The translations under genes and the position numbers were made by a program. A DNA stretch of 11,612 nucleotides from the NCBI GenBank assembly GCA_905215225.1, contig CAJMPM010000023.1:1-11612 (forward strand). The letters are read 5' to 3'. Below the pieces are notes generated by a model. It made no database searches. It was not told the origin of the DNA and was given only the letters and a program-made list of their open reading frames with translations. Positions 1 through 7,461 of this stretch are shown here, one piece after another. The stretch is from an uncultured bacterium (GTDB lineage: Bacteria > Actinomycetota > Coriobacteriia > Coriobacteriales > Coriobacteriaceae). Position 1 is the first letter of the stretch, and each line of letters starts with the position of its first letter.

Positions 1-183
1 GCCGCGCAAGCTCGTAAGCAGGCCAGCCTTCATAAGCGGACGAACCAGCTGCTCCAGATACTTTTGTGAGATATGCTCGCGGTCTGCGACCTCGCGCAGG
101 GCAATCTTGCCTTCGGCGTCGCCCAACGCCGCGATATAGATCATCAGTCGGAGGGCATAGCGGCCCTTAGAAGAAATGAGCAT
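1..183 (-). CDS. Rrf2-family transcriptional regulator (N-terminal part)
   Basis: Reading the minus strand from the ATG at 183-181 gives 61 codons open to the window edge, beginning MLISSKGRYALRLMIYIAAL. This is the characteristic N-terminus of Rrf2/IscR-type winged-helix regulators. The following stretch, about residues 30-60, contains LREVADREHISQKYLEQLVR, the recognition-helix region of the family. A purine-rich ribosome binding site (GGGAGGG on the minus strand, 188-194) precedes the start. The C-terminal half, where IscR-like members carry the cysteines that bind an Fe-S cluster, lies outside the window, so cluster binding cannot be judged. The gene is divergent from the suf operon and shares its intergenic region. 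The natural inference is that it senses Fe-S or redox status and controls suf and itself. Family assignment is firm; the regulatory target is inferred. Confidence 0.9.
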   Translation of the reverse strand, partial: MLISSKGRYALRLMIYIAALGDAEGKIALREVADREHISQKYLEQLVRPLMKAGLLTSLRG

Positions 184-406
184 ACCTACCCTCCCATCGT
201 TCCCAGGACAACATAACCAAGAGTATTTGTCCCAAATCTTACGTACGCGTGACAGCAATCCTGGTAATTTTGTCCCACAATCTGAAAAGTCGAGTGGATT
301 AGTCGGGTTTTCCCTTGACTAACGCCGAACCCATAGTAACTTTATTCCGAGAAGATTCCTAGGGTTTAGTACACCTATGAGTACACCATATACAGAGAGG
401 GACAGC
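184..406. promoter_or_regulatory. Divergent rrf2/suf intergenic control region
   Basis: This region of about 220 bases must hold the promoters of both the leftward regulator and the rightward suf operon. It contains two copies of TTTGTCCCA followed by AATCT (226-239 and 269-283, the second with one inserted C), 43 bases apart. It also has an inverted repeat TTAGTC (299-304) / GACTAA (317-322) with a GGG/CCC inner pair, and two copies of AGTACACC (368-375 and 380-387). A possible suf -35 box is TTGACT (315-320), with a weak -10 candidate TAACTT (337-342) 16 bases downstream; the -35 overlaps the right arm of the inverted repeat. The repeats are seen directly; their use as operators for the Rrf2 protein is inference. 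Confidence 0.5.
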
Positions 407-1207
407 ATGAGCGCAAATCCGCTGCTTTCCATCGAAGGTCTGACCGCCTCCGTGGACGAGAAGACCATCCTCCACAACGTCAACCTCAACGTCGCCGCCG
501 GCGAGACCCACGTGCTGATGGGACCCAACGGCGCCGGCAAGTCCACCCTCGGCCACCTGGTCATGGGTGACCCCGTCTACACGGTCAACGACGGCCGCAT
601 CGTCTTTGACGGCCAGGACATCACCGAGCTCACCACCGCCAAGCGTTCGCGCGCCGGCCTGTTCCTGAGCTTCCAGGCCCCGGTCGAGATCCCAGGCGTG
701 CCGCTGTCGAGCTTTTTGCGTGCCAGCATCGCCGGCCGTCCCGGCCTGGAGATGAAGGGCAAGGAATTCCGCCGTCGCGTCAAGGAGCTCGCGGCCGAGC
801 TCAACATGGATACCGCCTACCTCAACCGTGAGCTGGGCGTGGGCTTCTCGGGCGGCGAGAAGAAGAAAGTCGAAATGCTCCAGCTTTTGCTGTTGCAGCC
901 CAAGCTCGCCATCTTGGACGAGACTGACTCCGGCCTGGACGTCGACGCCCTTTCCACCGTCAGCCATGGCATGGACGCCTACCGCAAGAGCTGCGACGGC
1001 TCCATGCTCATCATCACGCACAACACGCGCATCCTGGAGCACCTGGATGTCGACCGCGTCCACGTTATGGTCAAGGGTCACATCGTGCGCGAGGACGACG
1101 CCTCGCGCATCCCCTGGATCGACAAGAACGGCTTTGAGACCTTCGAGCGCGAGGCCGCCGAGCAGCGCGCCCAGGCCGAGTCCGCCGCTGCCGAGCAGCA
1201 GGCGTAA
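407..1207 (+). CDS. sufC: SufC, ATPase of the SUF Fe-S cluster assembly complex
   Basis: A 266-residue ABC-type ATPase. It hydrolyses ATP to drive conformational change in the cytosolic SufBCD scaffold during cluster assembly; it is not a transporter. Visible motifs are Walker A GPNGAGKST (39-47), Q-loop Gln90, signature FSGGEKKK (147-154), Walker B LAILDE (167-172), D-loop SGLD (175-178) and switch His205. The EKKK after the signature is typical of SufC. I chose the ATG at 407 because AGAGAGG (394-400) sits six bases upstream and the protein then begins close to the family start. An in-frame ATG at 377 would add ten residues but has no ribosome binding site. The C-terminus carries a short Ala/Gln/Glu-rich tail (about 250-266). 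It is the first gene of the suf operon, 11 bases before sufB. Confidence 0.97.
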   Translation: MSANPLLSIEGLTASVDEKTILHNVNLNVAAGETHVLMGPNGAGKSTLGHLVMGDPVYTVNDGRIVFDGQDITELTTAKRSRAGLFLSFQAPVEIPGVPLSSFLRASIAGRPGLEMKGKEFRRRVKELAAELNMDTAYLNRELGVGFSGGEKKKVEMLQLLLLQPKLAILDETDSGLDVDALSTVSHGMDAYRKSCDGSMLIITHNTRILEHLDVDRVHVMVKGHIVREDDASRIPWIDKNGFETFEREAAEQRAQAESAAAEQQA

Positions 1208-1218
1208 GGGGCGACGCA

Positions 1219-2631
1219 ATGACCAAGAACCGCACCGAGGTCGCGGACATCGACCACAGCCTCTACGACTTCACCTATGGCGAGGAGGGATTCGAGCGCC
1301 TCGACGCCGGCATCACGCCCGACATCGTGCGCGAGATCAGCGCCAAGAAGGACGAGCCGCAGTGGATGCTCGACCTGCGCCTCAAGTCCCTCGAGATTTT
1401 CAACCGCTTCCCCGACCCGACGTGGGGCCCCTCCATCGAGGGCCTGGACATGGACAACATCGTCACCTACGTCAAGCCCAACACCGACCAAAAGCACGAC
1501 TGGGAGTCGGTGCCCGACGACATTAAGAACACCTTTAAGCGCCTGGGCATCCCCGAGGCTGAGCGCAGCTACCTGGCGGGCGTCGGCGCGCAGTACGACT
1601 CCGAGCTCGTCTACCACAACATGCAGGACACGGCGTCCAAGATGGGCATCGTCTACTCCGGCATCGAGGAGGCCCTGCACGACCCGCAGTGGGAGCCGCT
1701 CATCCAGGAGAAATTTATGACGCTCATCCCGCCCACCGACCACAAGTTTGCGGCCCTGCACGGCGCCGTGTGGTCGGGCGGCTCGTTTGTCTACGTGCCC
1801 AAGGGCACCAAGCTCGACTTCCCGCTGCAGAGCTACTTCCGCCTCAACGCCAAGGGCGCCGGCCAGTTTGAGCACACGCTCATCATCGTCGAGGACGACG
1901 CCGACCTGCACTTTATCGAGGGTTGCTCCGCGCCCAAGTACAACGTGGCCAGCCTCCACGCCGGCGCTGTGGAGCTCTTTGTGGGCAAGCGTGCACACCT
2001 GCGCTACTCGACCATCGAGAACTGGTCCAAGAACATGTACAACCTCAACACCAAGCGTGCGCGCGTGGACGAGGACGGCGACATCGAGTGGATCAGCGGC
2101 TCCTTCGGCAGCCACGTGGGCTACCTCTACCCCATGAGCGTGCTCAACGGCCGCCGCGCCCGCTCGAGCTTTACCGGCATCACCTTTGCCGGCGCCGGTC
2201 AGAACCTCGACACCGGCTGCAAGGTCGTGCTCAACGCGCCTGAGACCTCGGCAACGGTCGAGACCAAGGGTATCTCCAAGAGCGGCGGCATCCAGACGTT
2301 CCGCAGCTCCATCGTGGCCACGCCCAAGGCCGAGGGCTCCAAGGCAACCGTGAGCTGCCAGTCGCTCATGCTCGACGACCAAAGCCGCTCCGATACCATC
2401 CCCGCCATGGACATCCGCGCCAAGAATGTCGACATCGGCCACGAGGCCACCATCGGCCGCATCGGCGACGACAAGGTGTTCTACCTGATGAGCCGCGGCA
2501 TCTCGGAGGAAGAGGCCCGCACCATGATCGTCAACGGCTTTGCCAACCCGGTCTCCAAGGAGCTGCCGTTGGAGTACGCCGTCGAGATGAACAACCTGAT
2601 CAAGCTCGAGATGGAAGGAGCGATCGGATAA
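1219..2631 (+). CDS. sufB: SufB, core Fe-S scaffold subunit
   Basis: A 470-residue SufB, the usual length for the family. SufB accepts persulfide sulfur from SufS/SufU and assembles the nascent cluster with SufD and SufC in the cytosol. The C-terminal beta-helix core contains SCQSLMLDD, with Cys380, and GHEATIGRIGDDKVFYLMSRG, with Glu409. Their 29-residue spacing equals that of the cluster-assembly residues Cys405 and Glu434 of E. coli SufB, so the active site appears intact. The YVPKGTKLDFPLQSYFRLN segment in the middle is also typical of the family. The ribosome binding site AAGGGG overlaps the sufC stop codon. The stop codon overlaps the sufD start (TAATG), which suggests translational coupling. 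Confidence 0.98.
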   Translation: MTKNRTEVADIDHSLYDFTYGEEGFERLDAGITPDIVREISAKKDEPQWMLDLRLKSLEIFNRFPDPTWGPSIEGLDMDNIVTYVKPNTDQKHDWESVPDDIKNTFKRLGIPEAERSYLAGVGAQYDSELVYHNMQDTASKMGIVYSGIEEALHDPQWEPLIQEKFMTLIPPTDHKFAALHGAVWSGGSFVYVPKGTKLDFPLQSYFRLNAKGAGQFEHTLIIVEDDADLHFIEGCSAPKYNVASLHAGAVELFVGKRAHLRYSTIENWSKNMYNLNTKRARVDEDGDIEWISGSFGSHVGYLYPMSVLNGRRARSSFTGITFAGAGQNLDTGCKVVLNAPETSATVETKGISKSGGIQTFRSSIVATPKAEGSKATVSCQSLMLDDQSRSDTIPAMDIRAKNVDIGHEATIGRIGDDKVFYLMSRGISEEEARTMIVNGFANPVSKELPLEYAVEMNNLIKLEMEGAIG

Positions 2632-3902
2632 TGAAACAGACCACGAACACCGCTGCTACCACGCTCGAGCAGGTTAATGCGATGCCTGCCGCCACTTGGG
2701 GTTGGCTCAAGATGAACCAGACCAAGCTCGAGCTTTCGGACGAGCTTACCGTCGCTCCTGCCGAGGCCGTTGAGGTCGAGGGCCTGGACGAGCAGTTCCG
2801 CGGTGCTGCCGACGCCTTCGACGCCGCCATGGACGCCATGGCCGAGCGCTTCCCCGCGCGCCGCGCCTCCGCCCCCGGCGACGCCGCCGATCGTGCCCGC
2901 ATCACACCCGAGACCGAGCTTGACGCGCCCGCCGCCTCTGCCTACCAGGCCGGCGCTATCAAGCTCGAGGAGGAGCTCTCCCCCGCTGAGGCCTTCGAGA
3001 CCGGCATGGGCGAGGCTGCCTACACCTATCTGGCTGATCACGCCACCAAGCGCATCGTCATCGATGTGCCCGCATACAAGCACGCCACGGTTACCGTGCG
3101 TGTGAGCGGTGTCGATGCTGCCGCGACCATCGCCGCCATCGACGTCGTCGCCCGTCCCCAGTCAACGCTCGATCTGCATATTGCCCTGGACTCCCCCGTT
3201 AACGGCCAAGGCGTCGTGGGCTCCGTGCTGCGCGCGTGTGCCCACGAGTACGCCACCGTCAACGTGACCTGCACGCAGACGCTCGACGATAGCTGGATCG
3301 CGCTCGACGACACCGGCCTGTTCCTGGACGAGGGCGCGCGCGTCAACGTGCAGCACACCGTCCTGGGTGCCGGTGCCAGCGCCACCGGCCTTGCCGGCGA
3401 CCTGCTGGGCGACACCGCTAAGGTGACGATCGACACCGATTACCTGGGCGCCCGCGAGCAGGTGCGCGACTTTAACTACGAGCTGCGCCACCGCGGTCGC
3501 AAGACCGAGTGCGAGATCGACGCCAACGGCGTACTGACCGGCACGTCCAAGAAGGTCTACCGCGGCACCATCGACCTCGTGCACGGCTGCAAGGGCGCAA
3601 CCGGCACCGAGCGCGAGACGGTGCTCTTGGCCAACAAGGGCGTCGACAACAAGACCGTCCCCGTCATCCTCTGCGACGAGGACGACGTTGCCGGCAACCA
3701 CGGCGCCACCATCGGCCACGTCCGCGACGAGCAGCTGTTCTACCTCGCCTGCCGCGGCCTTGACCAAAACGCCGCCGAGGACCTGTTCATCCGCGCCAAG
3801 CTGGAGGACGCCGCGCTTTCCGCCACCGACGAGCGCACCCGCGCCGCCGTCGTCCGTCTGGGCAACAACCTGATCGACAACTTTGAGGAGGAGCTCGCAT
3901 GA
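2631..3902 (+). CDS. sufD: SufD, Fe-S scaffold subunit
   Basis: A 423-residue SufD, the SufB paralogue that pairs with it in the SufBC2D complex and is needed for iron delivery during cluster assembly. The C-terminal core has HGATIG preceding LFYLACRGL. His357 in this motif matches the position of the essential His360 of E. coli SufD. The N-terminal 150 or so residues are Ala/Glu-rich and poorly conserved, as usual. The start is set by GGAAGGAG (2612-2619) and by the one-base overlap with the sufB stop. The 3' end carries GAGGAGGAG, which serves as the sufS ribosome binding site, and the stop overlaps the sufS ATG by four bases. The homologous C-termini of SufB and SufD could be confused by annotation tools, but gene order and the His rather than Cys/Glu active site favour SufD. 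Confidence 0.95.
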   Translation: MKQTTNTAATTLEQVNAMPAATWGWLKMNQTKLELSDELTVAPAEAVEVEGLDEQFRGAADAFDAAMDAMAERFPARRASAPGDAADRARITPETELDAPAASAYQAGAIKLEEELSPAEAFETGMGEAAYTYLADHATKRIVIDVPAYKHATVTVRVSGVDAAATIAAIDVVARPQSTLDLHIALDSPVNGQGVVGSVLRACAHEYATVNVTCTQTLDDSWIALDDTGLFLDEGARVNVQHTVLGAGASATGLAGDLLGDTAKVTIDTDYLGAREQVRDFNYELRHRGRKTECEIDANGVLTGTSKKVYRGTIDLVHGCKGATGTERETVLLANKGVDNKTVPVILCDEDDVAGNHGATIGHVRDEQLFYLACRGLDQNAAEDLFIRAKLEDAALSATDERTRAAVVRLGNNLIDNFEEELA

Positions 3903-5224
3903 TCGACACCGAGCACGTTAAATGCGATACCTGTACCGCACCGGAGCCTATGGAGCTCGACGCCAGCGACGAGGCCTCACGCGGCTGGCCTACCGTCGAC
4001 ATCGAGACCAACCCCTACAAGGGCCAGTTCCCGCTGTTCCAGCAGCACCCCGAGATCGCCTTCCTCGATAGCGCCGCCACCGCGCAGCGCCCCGCCTGTG
4101 TGCTCGACGCCGAGCGCGACTTCTACCAGCGCATGAACGCCAACCCGCTGCGCGGCCTGTACTCGCTGTCCGTCGAGGCCACCGAGGCTATCGCGAAGGT
4201 GCGCCAGCAGATCGCCGACCTCATCGGCGCTTCCCAGGCCAACGAGGTCGTCTTCACCCGCAACACGAGCGAGTCGCTCAATCTGGTCGCCAAGAGCTTT
4301 GCACCCACGGTGCTCGAGCCCGGTGACGAGGTCGTCATCACCATCATGGAGCACCACTCCAACCTGATCCCGTGGCAGCAGGTCTGCCGCGAGACCGGCG
4401 CCAAGCTCGTCTACCTCTACCCCACCAAGACCGGCCAACTCACCACCGAGGAGGTTCTGGCCAAGGTGGGTCCCAAGACCAAGATTCTGGCCGTGGGTCA
4501 GGTCTCTAACGTGCTGGGCGTCGAGAACCCGGTCAAGAATCTCGGCAAGCTCGTGCACAAGTACGGCGGCTATCTGGTCGTCGACGGCGCGCAGTCGCTG
4601 CCGCACATGCCGGTCAACGTGGCCGATCTGGGCGCCGACTTCTTTGCCTTTAGCGCGCACAAGGCCATGGGCCCCATGGGCATCGGCGTGCTGTGGGGCA
4701 AGATGGACCTGCTGAACGCCATGCCGCCCATGCTCACCGGTGGCGAGATGATCGACTCTGTCACCGAGCAGGACGCCGTCTGGGCGCCCGTCCCCGAGAA
4801 GTTCGAGGCCGGCACGCAGGACGCCGCCGGCATCTTCGCCACAGGCGCCGCCCTCGACTACCTCGTTAACACGGTGGGCTACGAAAACATCCAGGCCCGC
4901 GAGCAGGCACTCGTCCACTACCTGATGGGCGAGCTTATGCAGCTCGACTTTGTCCAGATCATCGGCTCCATCTATTGGGACAACCACCACGGCGTCGTCA
5001 GCTTTAACGTCAAGGGCATCCACCCGCACGATGTCGCGAGCATCATGGACATGGACGGCGTTTGCATCCGCGCCGGTCACCACTGCGCGCAGCCTCTGCT
5101 CACCTGGCTGGGCGTCGAGAACCTTGCCTGCTGCCGCGCCAGCGTGGCCTTCTACAACGACAAGGCCGACATCGACAAGTTTATCGCCGGCCTGCATCAC
5201 GTTTGGAGCACGTTCAATGGGTAA
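3899..5224 (+). CDS. sufS: SufS, group II cysteine desulfurase
   Basis: A 441-residue PLP-dependent aminotransferase-fold enzyme that converts cysteine to alanine and holds the sulfur as a persulfide for transfer to SufU. FSAHKAMGPMGIGVLWG contains Lys255, the PLP Schiff-base lysine. RAGHHCAQPLL contains the active-site Cys396, equivalent to Cys364 of E. coli SufS. EHHSN and VDGAQSLPH are further PLP-pocket motifs. The family core begins near residue 36 (NPYKGQFPLF), so this protein has an N-terminal extension of roughly 35 acidic residues containing H-x-x-C-x-x-C (His6, Cys9, Cys12). The start is well supported: GAGGAGGAG lies just upstream and ATGA overlaps the sufD stop. An internal ATG at 3947 would remove the extension's cysteines but has no comparable ribosome binding site. 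The role of the extension is unknown. Confidence 0.96.
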   Translation: MIDTEHVKCDTCTAPEPMELDASDEASRGWPTVDIETNPYKGQFPLFQQHPEIAFLDSAATAQRPACVLDAERDFYQRMNANPLRGLYSLSVEATEAIAKVRQQIADLIGASQANEVVFTRNTSESLNLVAKSFAPTVLEPGDEVVITIMEHHSNLIPWQQVCRETGAKLVYLYPTKTGQLTTEEVLAKVGPKTKILAVGQVSNVLGVENPVKNLGKLVHKYGGYLVVDGAQSLPHMPVNVADLGADFFAFSAHKAMGPMGIGVLWGKMDLLNAMPPMLTGGEMIDSVTEQDAVWAPVPEKFEAGTQDAAGIFATGAALDYLVNTVGYENIQAREQALVHYLMGELMQLDFVQIIGSIYWDNHHGVVSFNVKGIHPHDVASIMDMDGVCIRAGHHCAQPLLTWLGVENLACCRASVAFYNDKADIDKFIAGLHHVWSTFNG

Positions 5225-5639
5225 TCTATACACCTCCACCACGTTTATGGAGCACAACTCGCACCCCGACTATAAGTACGAGATGGATGCCCCCACGCAC
5301 GAGCACGACGGCATCAACCCCAGCTGCGGCGATGAGCTCACTCTGCAGCTGCGTGTCGAGAACAACGTGATCGAGGAGGCCTCCTTTACCGGTCACGGCT
5401 GCGCCATCAGCCAGGCCAGCGCCGATATCATGGCCGACCTCATCACCGGCGAGACGGTCGAGGAAGCACGTCGCTTGGCAGGGCTCTTCCTCGCCATGAT
5501 CCGCGGCGAGCAGCTCTCCGAGGAGGACCTGGAAGATCTGGACGAGGCCGCCCAGCTCCAGGACATCTCGCACATGCCCGCCCGCGTTAAATGCGCCGAG
5601 TTAGCCTGGCGCACCCTCGACGGCATGCTCGAAGGGTAA
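5217..5639 (+). CDS. sufU: SufU, sulfur-transfer partner of SufS
   Basis: A 140-residue SufU/IscU-fold protein. In Gram-positive bacteria SufU is a zinc-bound sulfurtransferase that accepts the persulfide from SufS and passes it to SufBCD. The ligand set is complete: NPSCGD gives Cys37 and Asp39, GHGCAIS gives Cys62, and RVKCAELAWRTL gives Cys126, matching Cys41/Asp43/Cys66/Cys128 of the B. subtilis protein. The about 20-residue insertion between the second and third cysteines (GEQLSEEDLEDLDEAAQL region), typical of SufU versus IscU, is present. The ATG at 5217 overlaps the sufS stop by eight bases in another frame; GGAG about eight bases upstream is the ribosome binding site. It is the last gene of the operon, followed by a strong terminator. 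SufE and SufA are absent from the cluster, consistent with SufU taking the transfer role. Confidence 0.96.
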   Translation: MGNLYTSTTFMEHNSHPDYKYEMDAPTHEHDGINPSCGDELTLQLRVENNVIEEASFTGHGCAISQASADIMADLITGETVEEARRLAGLFLAMIRGEQLSEEDLEDLDEAAQLQDISHMPARVKCAELAWRTLDGMLEG

Positions 5640-5679
5640 ACTAGCCAGTAGCGGATGCCCCAGATCAAAGGGTTTGATT

Positions 5680-5713
5680 GCCGAGCCGCCCAATACGGGC
5701 GGCTCGGCTTTTT
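5680..5713 (+). terminator. Rho-independent terminator of the suf operon
   Basis: A perfect 12-base-pair stem, GCCGAGCCGCCC (5680-5691) with GGGCGGCTCGGC (5697-5708), has a five-base AATAC loop and is followed by TTTTT. It sits 40 bases after the sufU stop, so it ends the sufCBDSU transcript. Confidence 0.95.
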
Positions 5714-6310
5714 CATAACGCCTCGGACACACAAAGTTCGCGCGTCCGGCGCTCGCCCTGTCATTTACCGAACAGCCAGCCGCAAACACGGACGTTTTCC
5801 ACAGTGCCAACGGCTAGCGACAGAGCCACGGGCACCCCAAGCAACGCCCCATGCCCCGTCCTGCTGGGCTCCGGTTCGCTTCGCGCCCGCCACAGACGGG
5901 TCCCATAGGGTGCAGCGTGCATTTTTGCGAGTTTTCAGCACGCCAAGTTGCGTGTATACGCATTGAAAGCGTTAATCAACGTCTCCAGGCACCCTTTTAT
6001 ATCGTTTTAGAACAAGCATCGTGGTCTCAGGGGTCACAAGCATGCGCTTTGGAGGCACATCGGCAGGCATAAATGGCTTCGGGACCCATATATTTCAAGA
6101 TTACGGCGGTGCCGACAGCACCACGATGCTGAAAACTCCGCTTTTTGCACGGTGTGGACGGGGGTAGGCGCGGGTAAAACCGGACTGAGCCGTATTTTTA
6201 TGCAAGACGGCAATCGTTCTATACATATCAAGAGGTGCAGTCAGCGTAACAAGCATTTAGAACGCAGGTTGCGGCGCATGAACGACCCCAGCCGCGGTGC
6301 ACAGGCAGCC
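5714..6310. other. Gene-free spacer with inverted repeats
   Basis: About 600 bases between the suf terminator and the 3' end of the leftward transposase-like gene. I see no credible coding sequence: short open frames here lack ribosome binding sites and recognisable protein sequence. What it does hold is a set of inverted repeats between 5917 and 6150, listed separately. There is also a loose hairpin, GCCGT (6189-6193) / ACGGC (6207-6211), that could belong to the 3' end of the leftward transcript. The base composition is more mixed than in the flanking operons, as expected of an accessory insertion. Confidence 0.6.
5917..6150. repeat. Inverted intergenic repeats, possibly REP- or MITE-like
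   Basis: GAGTTTTCAGCA at 5929-5940 recurs perfectly in inverse orientation at 6127-6138. Both copies have a GTGCA flank (5917-5921 and, inverted, 6146-6150), so the 24-base units match at 18 positions. A third, degenerate unit is AGCATCGTGGT at 6015-6025, whose perfect 11-base inverse ACCACGATGCT lies at 6120-6130. This stem can be extended by GTTTT (6004-6008) / AAAAC (6132-6136) with bulges. A small hairpin GGTGC-CGACA-GCACC (6108-6122) lies just inside the right arm. The pattern looks like decayed copies of one repeat family beside a RAYT-type gene. The repeats are seen directly; the family assignment is inference. Confidence 0.5.
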
Positions 6311-7123
6311 CTACATCACGTTTCCGCCAGCCCGCATCGCCGCCCCCGTCCGGCTGCGCACAATACGAGAAACCGTACTTTTGCCAATCCCGGTATAGTG
6401 CTCAATCTGACGCACCGTGAAACCGGCATCGTGCAATCCAACAATAACGGCATTACGCTGCGCAGGCGGCGCGGCTTTAACCCCGTGGAGCGGAGCCCCG
6501 AGGCTCTTCGCCAACTTGTCGGCAAAGGCGTAGCGTTCCCACTCCGTCTCTTTCATATCGCACAGCGCTGGCTCGCAGCTGTCGGGCGTCGAAAGCGAAT
6601 AGGCAATAAAGCCCTCGGTAGATCCGAAAAGCTCAAGCACGCATGTAGGGTCGGAAAATCCCCTCGTGACATCGGCCGCATCGCTGTCGTAAGCGCGCAG
6701 ATGCTCCGCAAAGCTGCTCCAGGGATAACGCTCGATTAGGCTAATGCCCGCCTCCTGCGGGTTGGCGTACACGGAGCGAATAGCCTCCATCACCTGCCAG
6801 TCGGTATCGAGCGAGCGGCGCTCAAAACGCTCACGAAATAGGCAGCCCGCGCGCCCAGTACGCTTATTGAACCGACGAGCATACGTCAACAGTAGCCGCT
6901 GCATAGCAGCGCTCATTTTGTCCTCGTAATCCAATAGCACCAGATCCACGTAGTCGCTCATGAGACACCACGTCACAATCGTCACCTGGGCATCGCGGCA
7001 GCAGTCGCGCATCAGTTCCAAAAACTCCCACCGGTCCTCGTCGCTCTCAAAGATCAACTGCCCGCCCATACCGCGGGCACAAACATGGTAAAAACCGGTG
7101 ATCGTTTTCCAAACGCGCTGCAT
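6311..7123 (-). CDS. Y1/IS200-like (RAYT-type) transposase homologue with altered catalytic residues
   Basis: A 270-residue protein whose N-terminal 140 residues follow the Y1 transposase pattern: FYHVCARGMGGQLIF (11-25), a WCLM strand (52-55), YARRFNKRTGRAGCLFRERF (81-100), a VYANPQEAG helix (118-126) and PWSSF (134-138). Residues about 235-256 form a helix-turn-helix (VRQIEHYTGIGKSTVSRIVR). Such proteins normally nick single-stranded DNA using an HUH pair and a tyrosine. Here the usual M-P-N-H-V-H strand reads MSDYVD, so the two histidines are Tyr58 and Asp60. The position four before the conserved NP, normally Tyr, is Ser117. The reading frame is otherwise intact, with AAGGGAG upstream of the ATG, so this looks like a maintained, non-catalytic DNA-binding descendant rather than a random pseudogene. 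The fold is reasonably sure; the function is unknown. Confidence 0.8.
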   Translation of the reverse strand: MQRVWKTITGFYHVCARGMGGQLIFESDEDRWEFLELMRDCCRDAQVTIVTWCLMSDYVDLVLLDYEDKMSAAMQRLLLTYARRFNKRTGRAGCLFRERFERRSLDTDWQVMEAIRSVYANPQEAGISLIERYPWSSFAEHLRAYDSDAADVTRGFSDPTCVLELFGSTEGFIAYSLSTPDSCEPALCDMKETEWERYAFADKLAKSLGAPLHGVKAAPPAQRNAVIVGLHDAGFTVRQIEHYTGIGKSTVSRIVRSRTGAAMRAGGNVM

Positions 7124-7404
7124 GGCGCTCCCTTCGCCGGGATCTGCTTACCATCCAATACAGCACGATTGAAGCGTGCCATCAAAACATTCACGCAAAA
7201 CAATACACTCGCGCGGCCAAAGGCAGCAAACAGTCGGCGAACGGCACCGTTACAACAGGTCAACCACTGCAACGCTTGCAAGAGCGGACCAAAAGCTTGC
7301 CCAAGACGGACCCCCTCTACGGAAGCTCACGACCACAGAACATAGAGTTAAACCGTTTCAATTAAAACTTCCGGACTTCTCGCTACGAAAACTGAGCCGT
7401 TCGC

Positions 7405-7433
7405 CGAATATTCCGTGCATTTCGCGGTATTAT
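7405..7433 (+). promoter_or_regulatory. Candidate promoter of the NifU-like/GGGtGRT operon
   Basis: TATTAT (7428-7433), followed by AGGGG, is the best -10-like sequence upstream of the gene in an otherwise GC-rich region. The -35 position at a 17-base spacing is CGAATA, a poor match. This is tentative; if it is correct, the leader is about 85 bases long. Confidence 0.3.
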
Positions 7434-7461
7434 AGGGGCTGCATGTCATGTCACTTTCGAA

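Noticed and set aside
377..406. Earlier ATG for sufC
   Set aside because: No ribosome binding site; AGAGAGG is correctly placed for 407, and SufC proteins usually start near that point.
1078..2442. A 454-codon minus-strand open frame opposite sufC/sufB (and a similar one at 3977-5257 opposite sufS)
   Set aside because: Both mirror the codon bias of well-supported suf genes and have no recognisable protein features.
5655..5966. A plus-strand frame of about 103 codons after sufU
   Set aside because: It runs straight through the suf terminator stem and has no ribosome binding site or recognisable sequence.
5917..6150. CRISPR array or tRNA in the spacer
   Set aside because: The repeats are few, in inverse orientation and not regularly spaced, and no cloverleaf or cas gene is seen.
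6152..6739. A 195-codon plus-strand frame
   Set aside because: It mostly overlaps the opposite strand of the transposase-like gene, whose minus-strand protein has clear family motifs.
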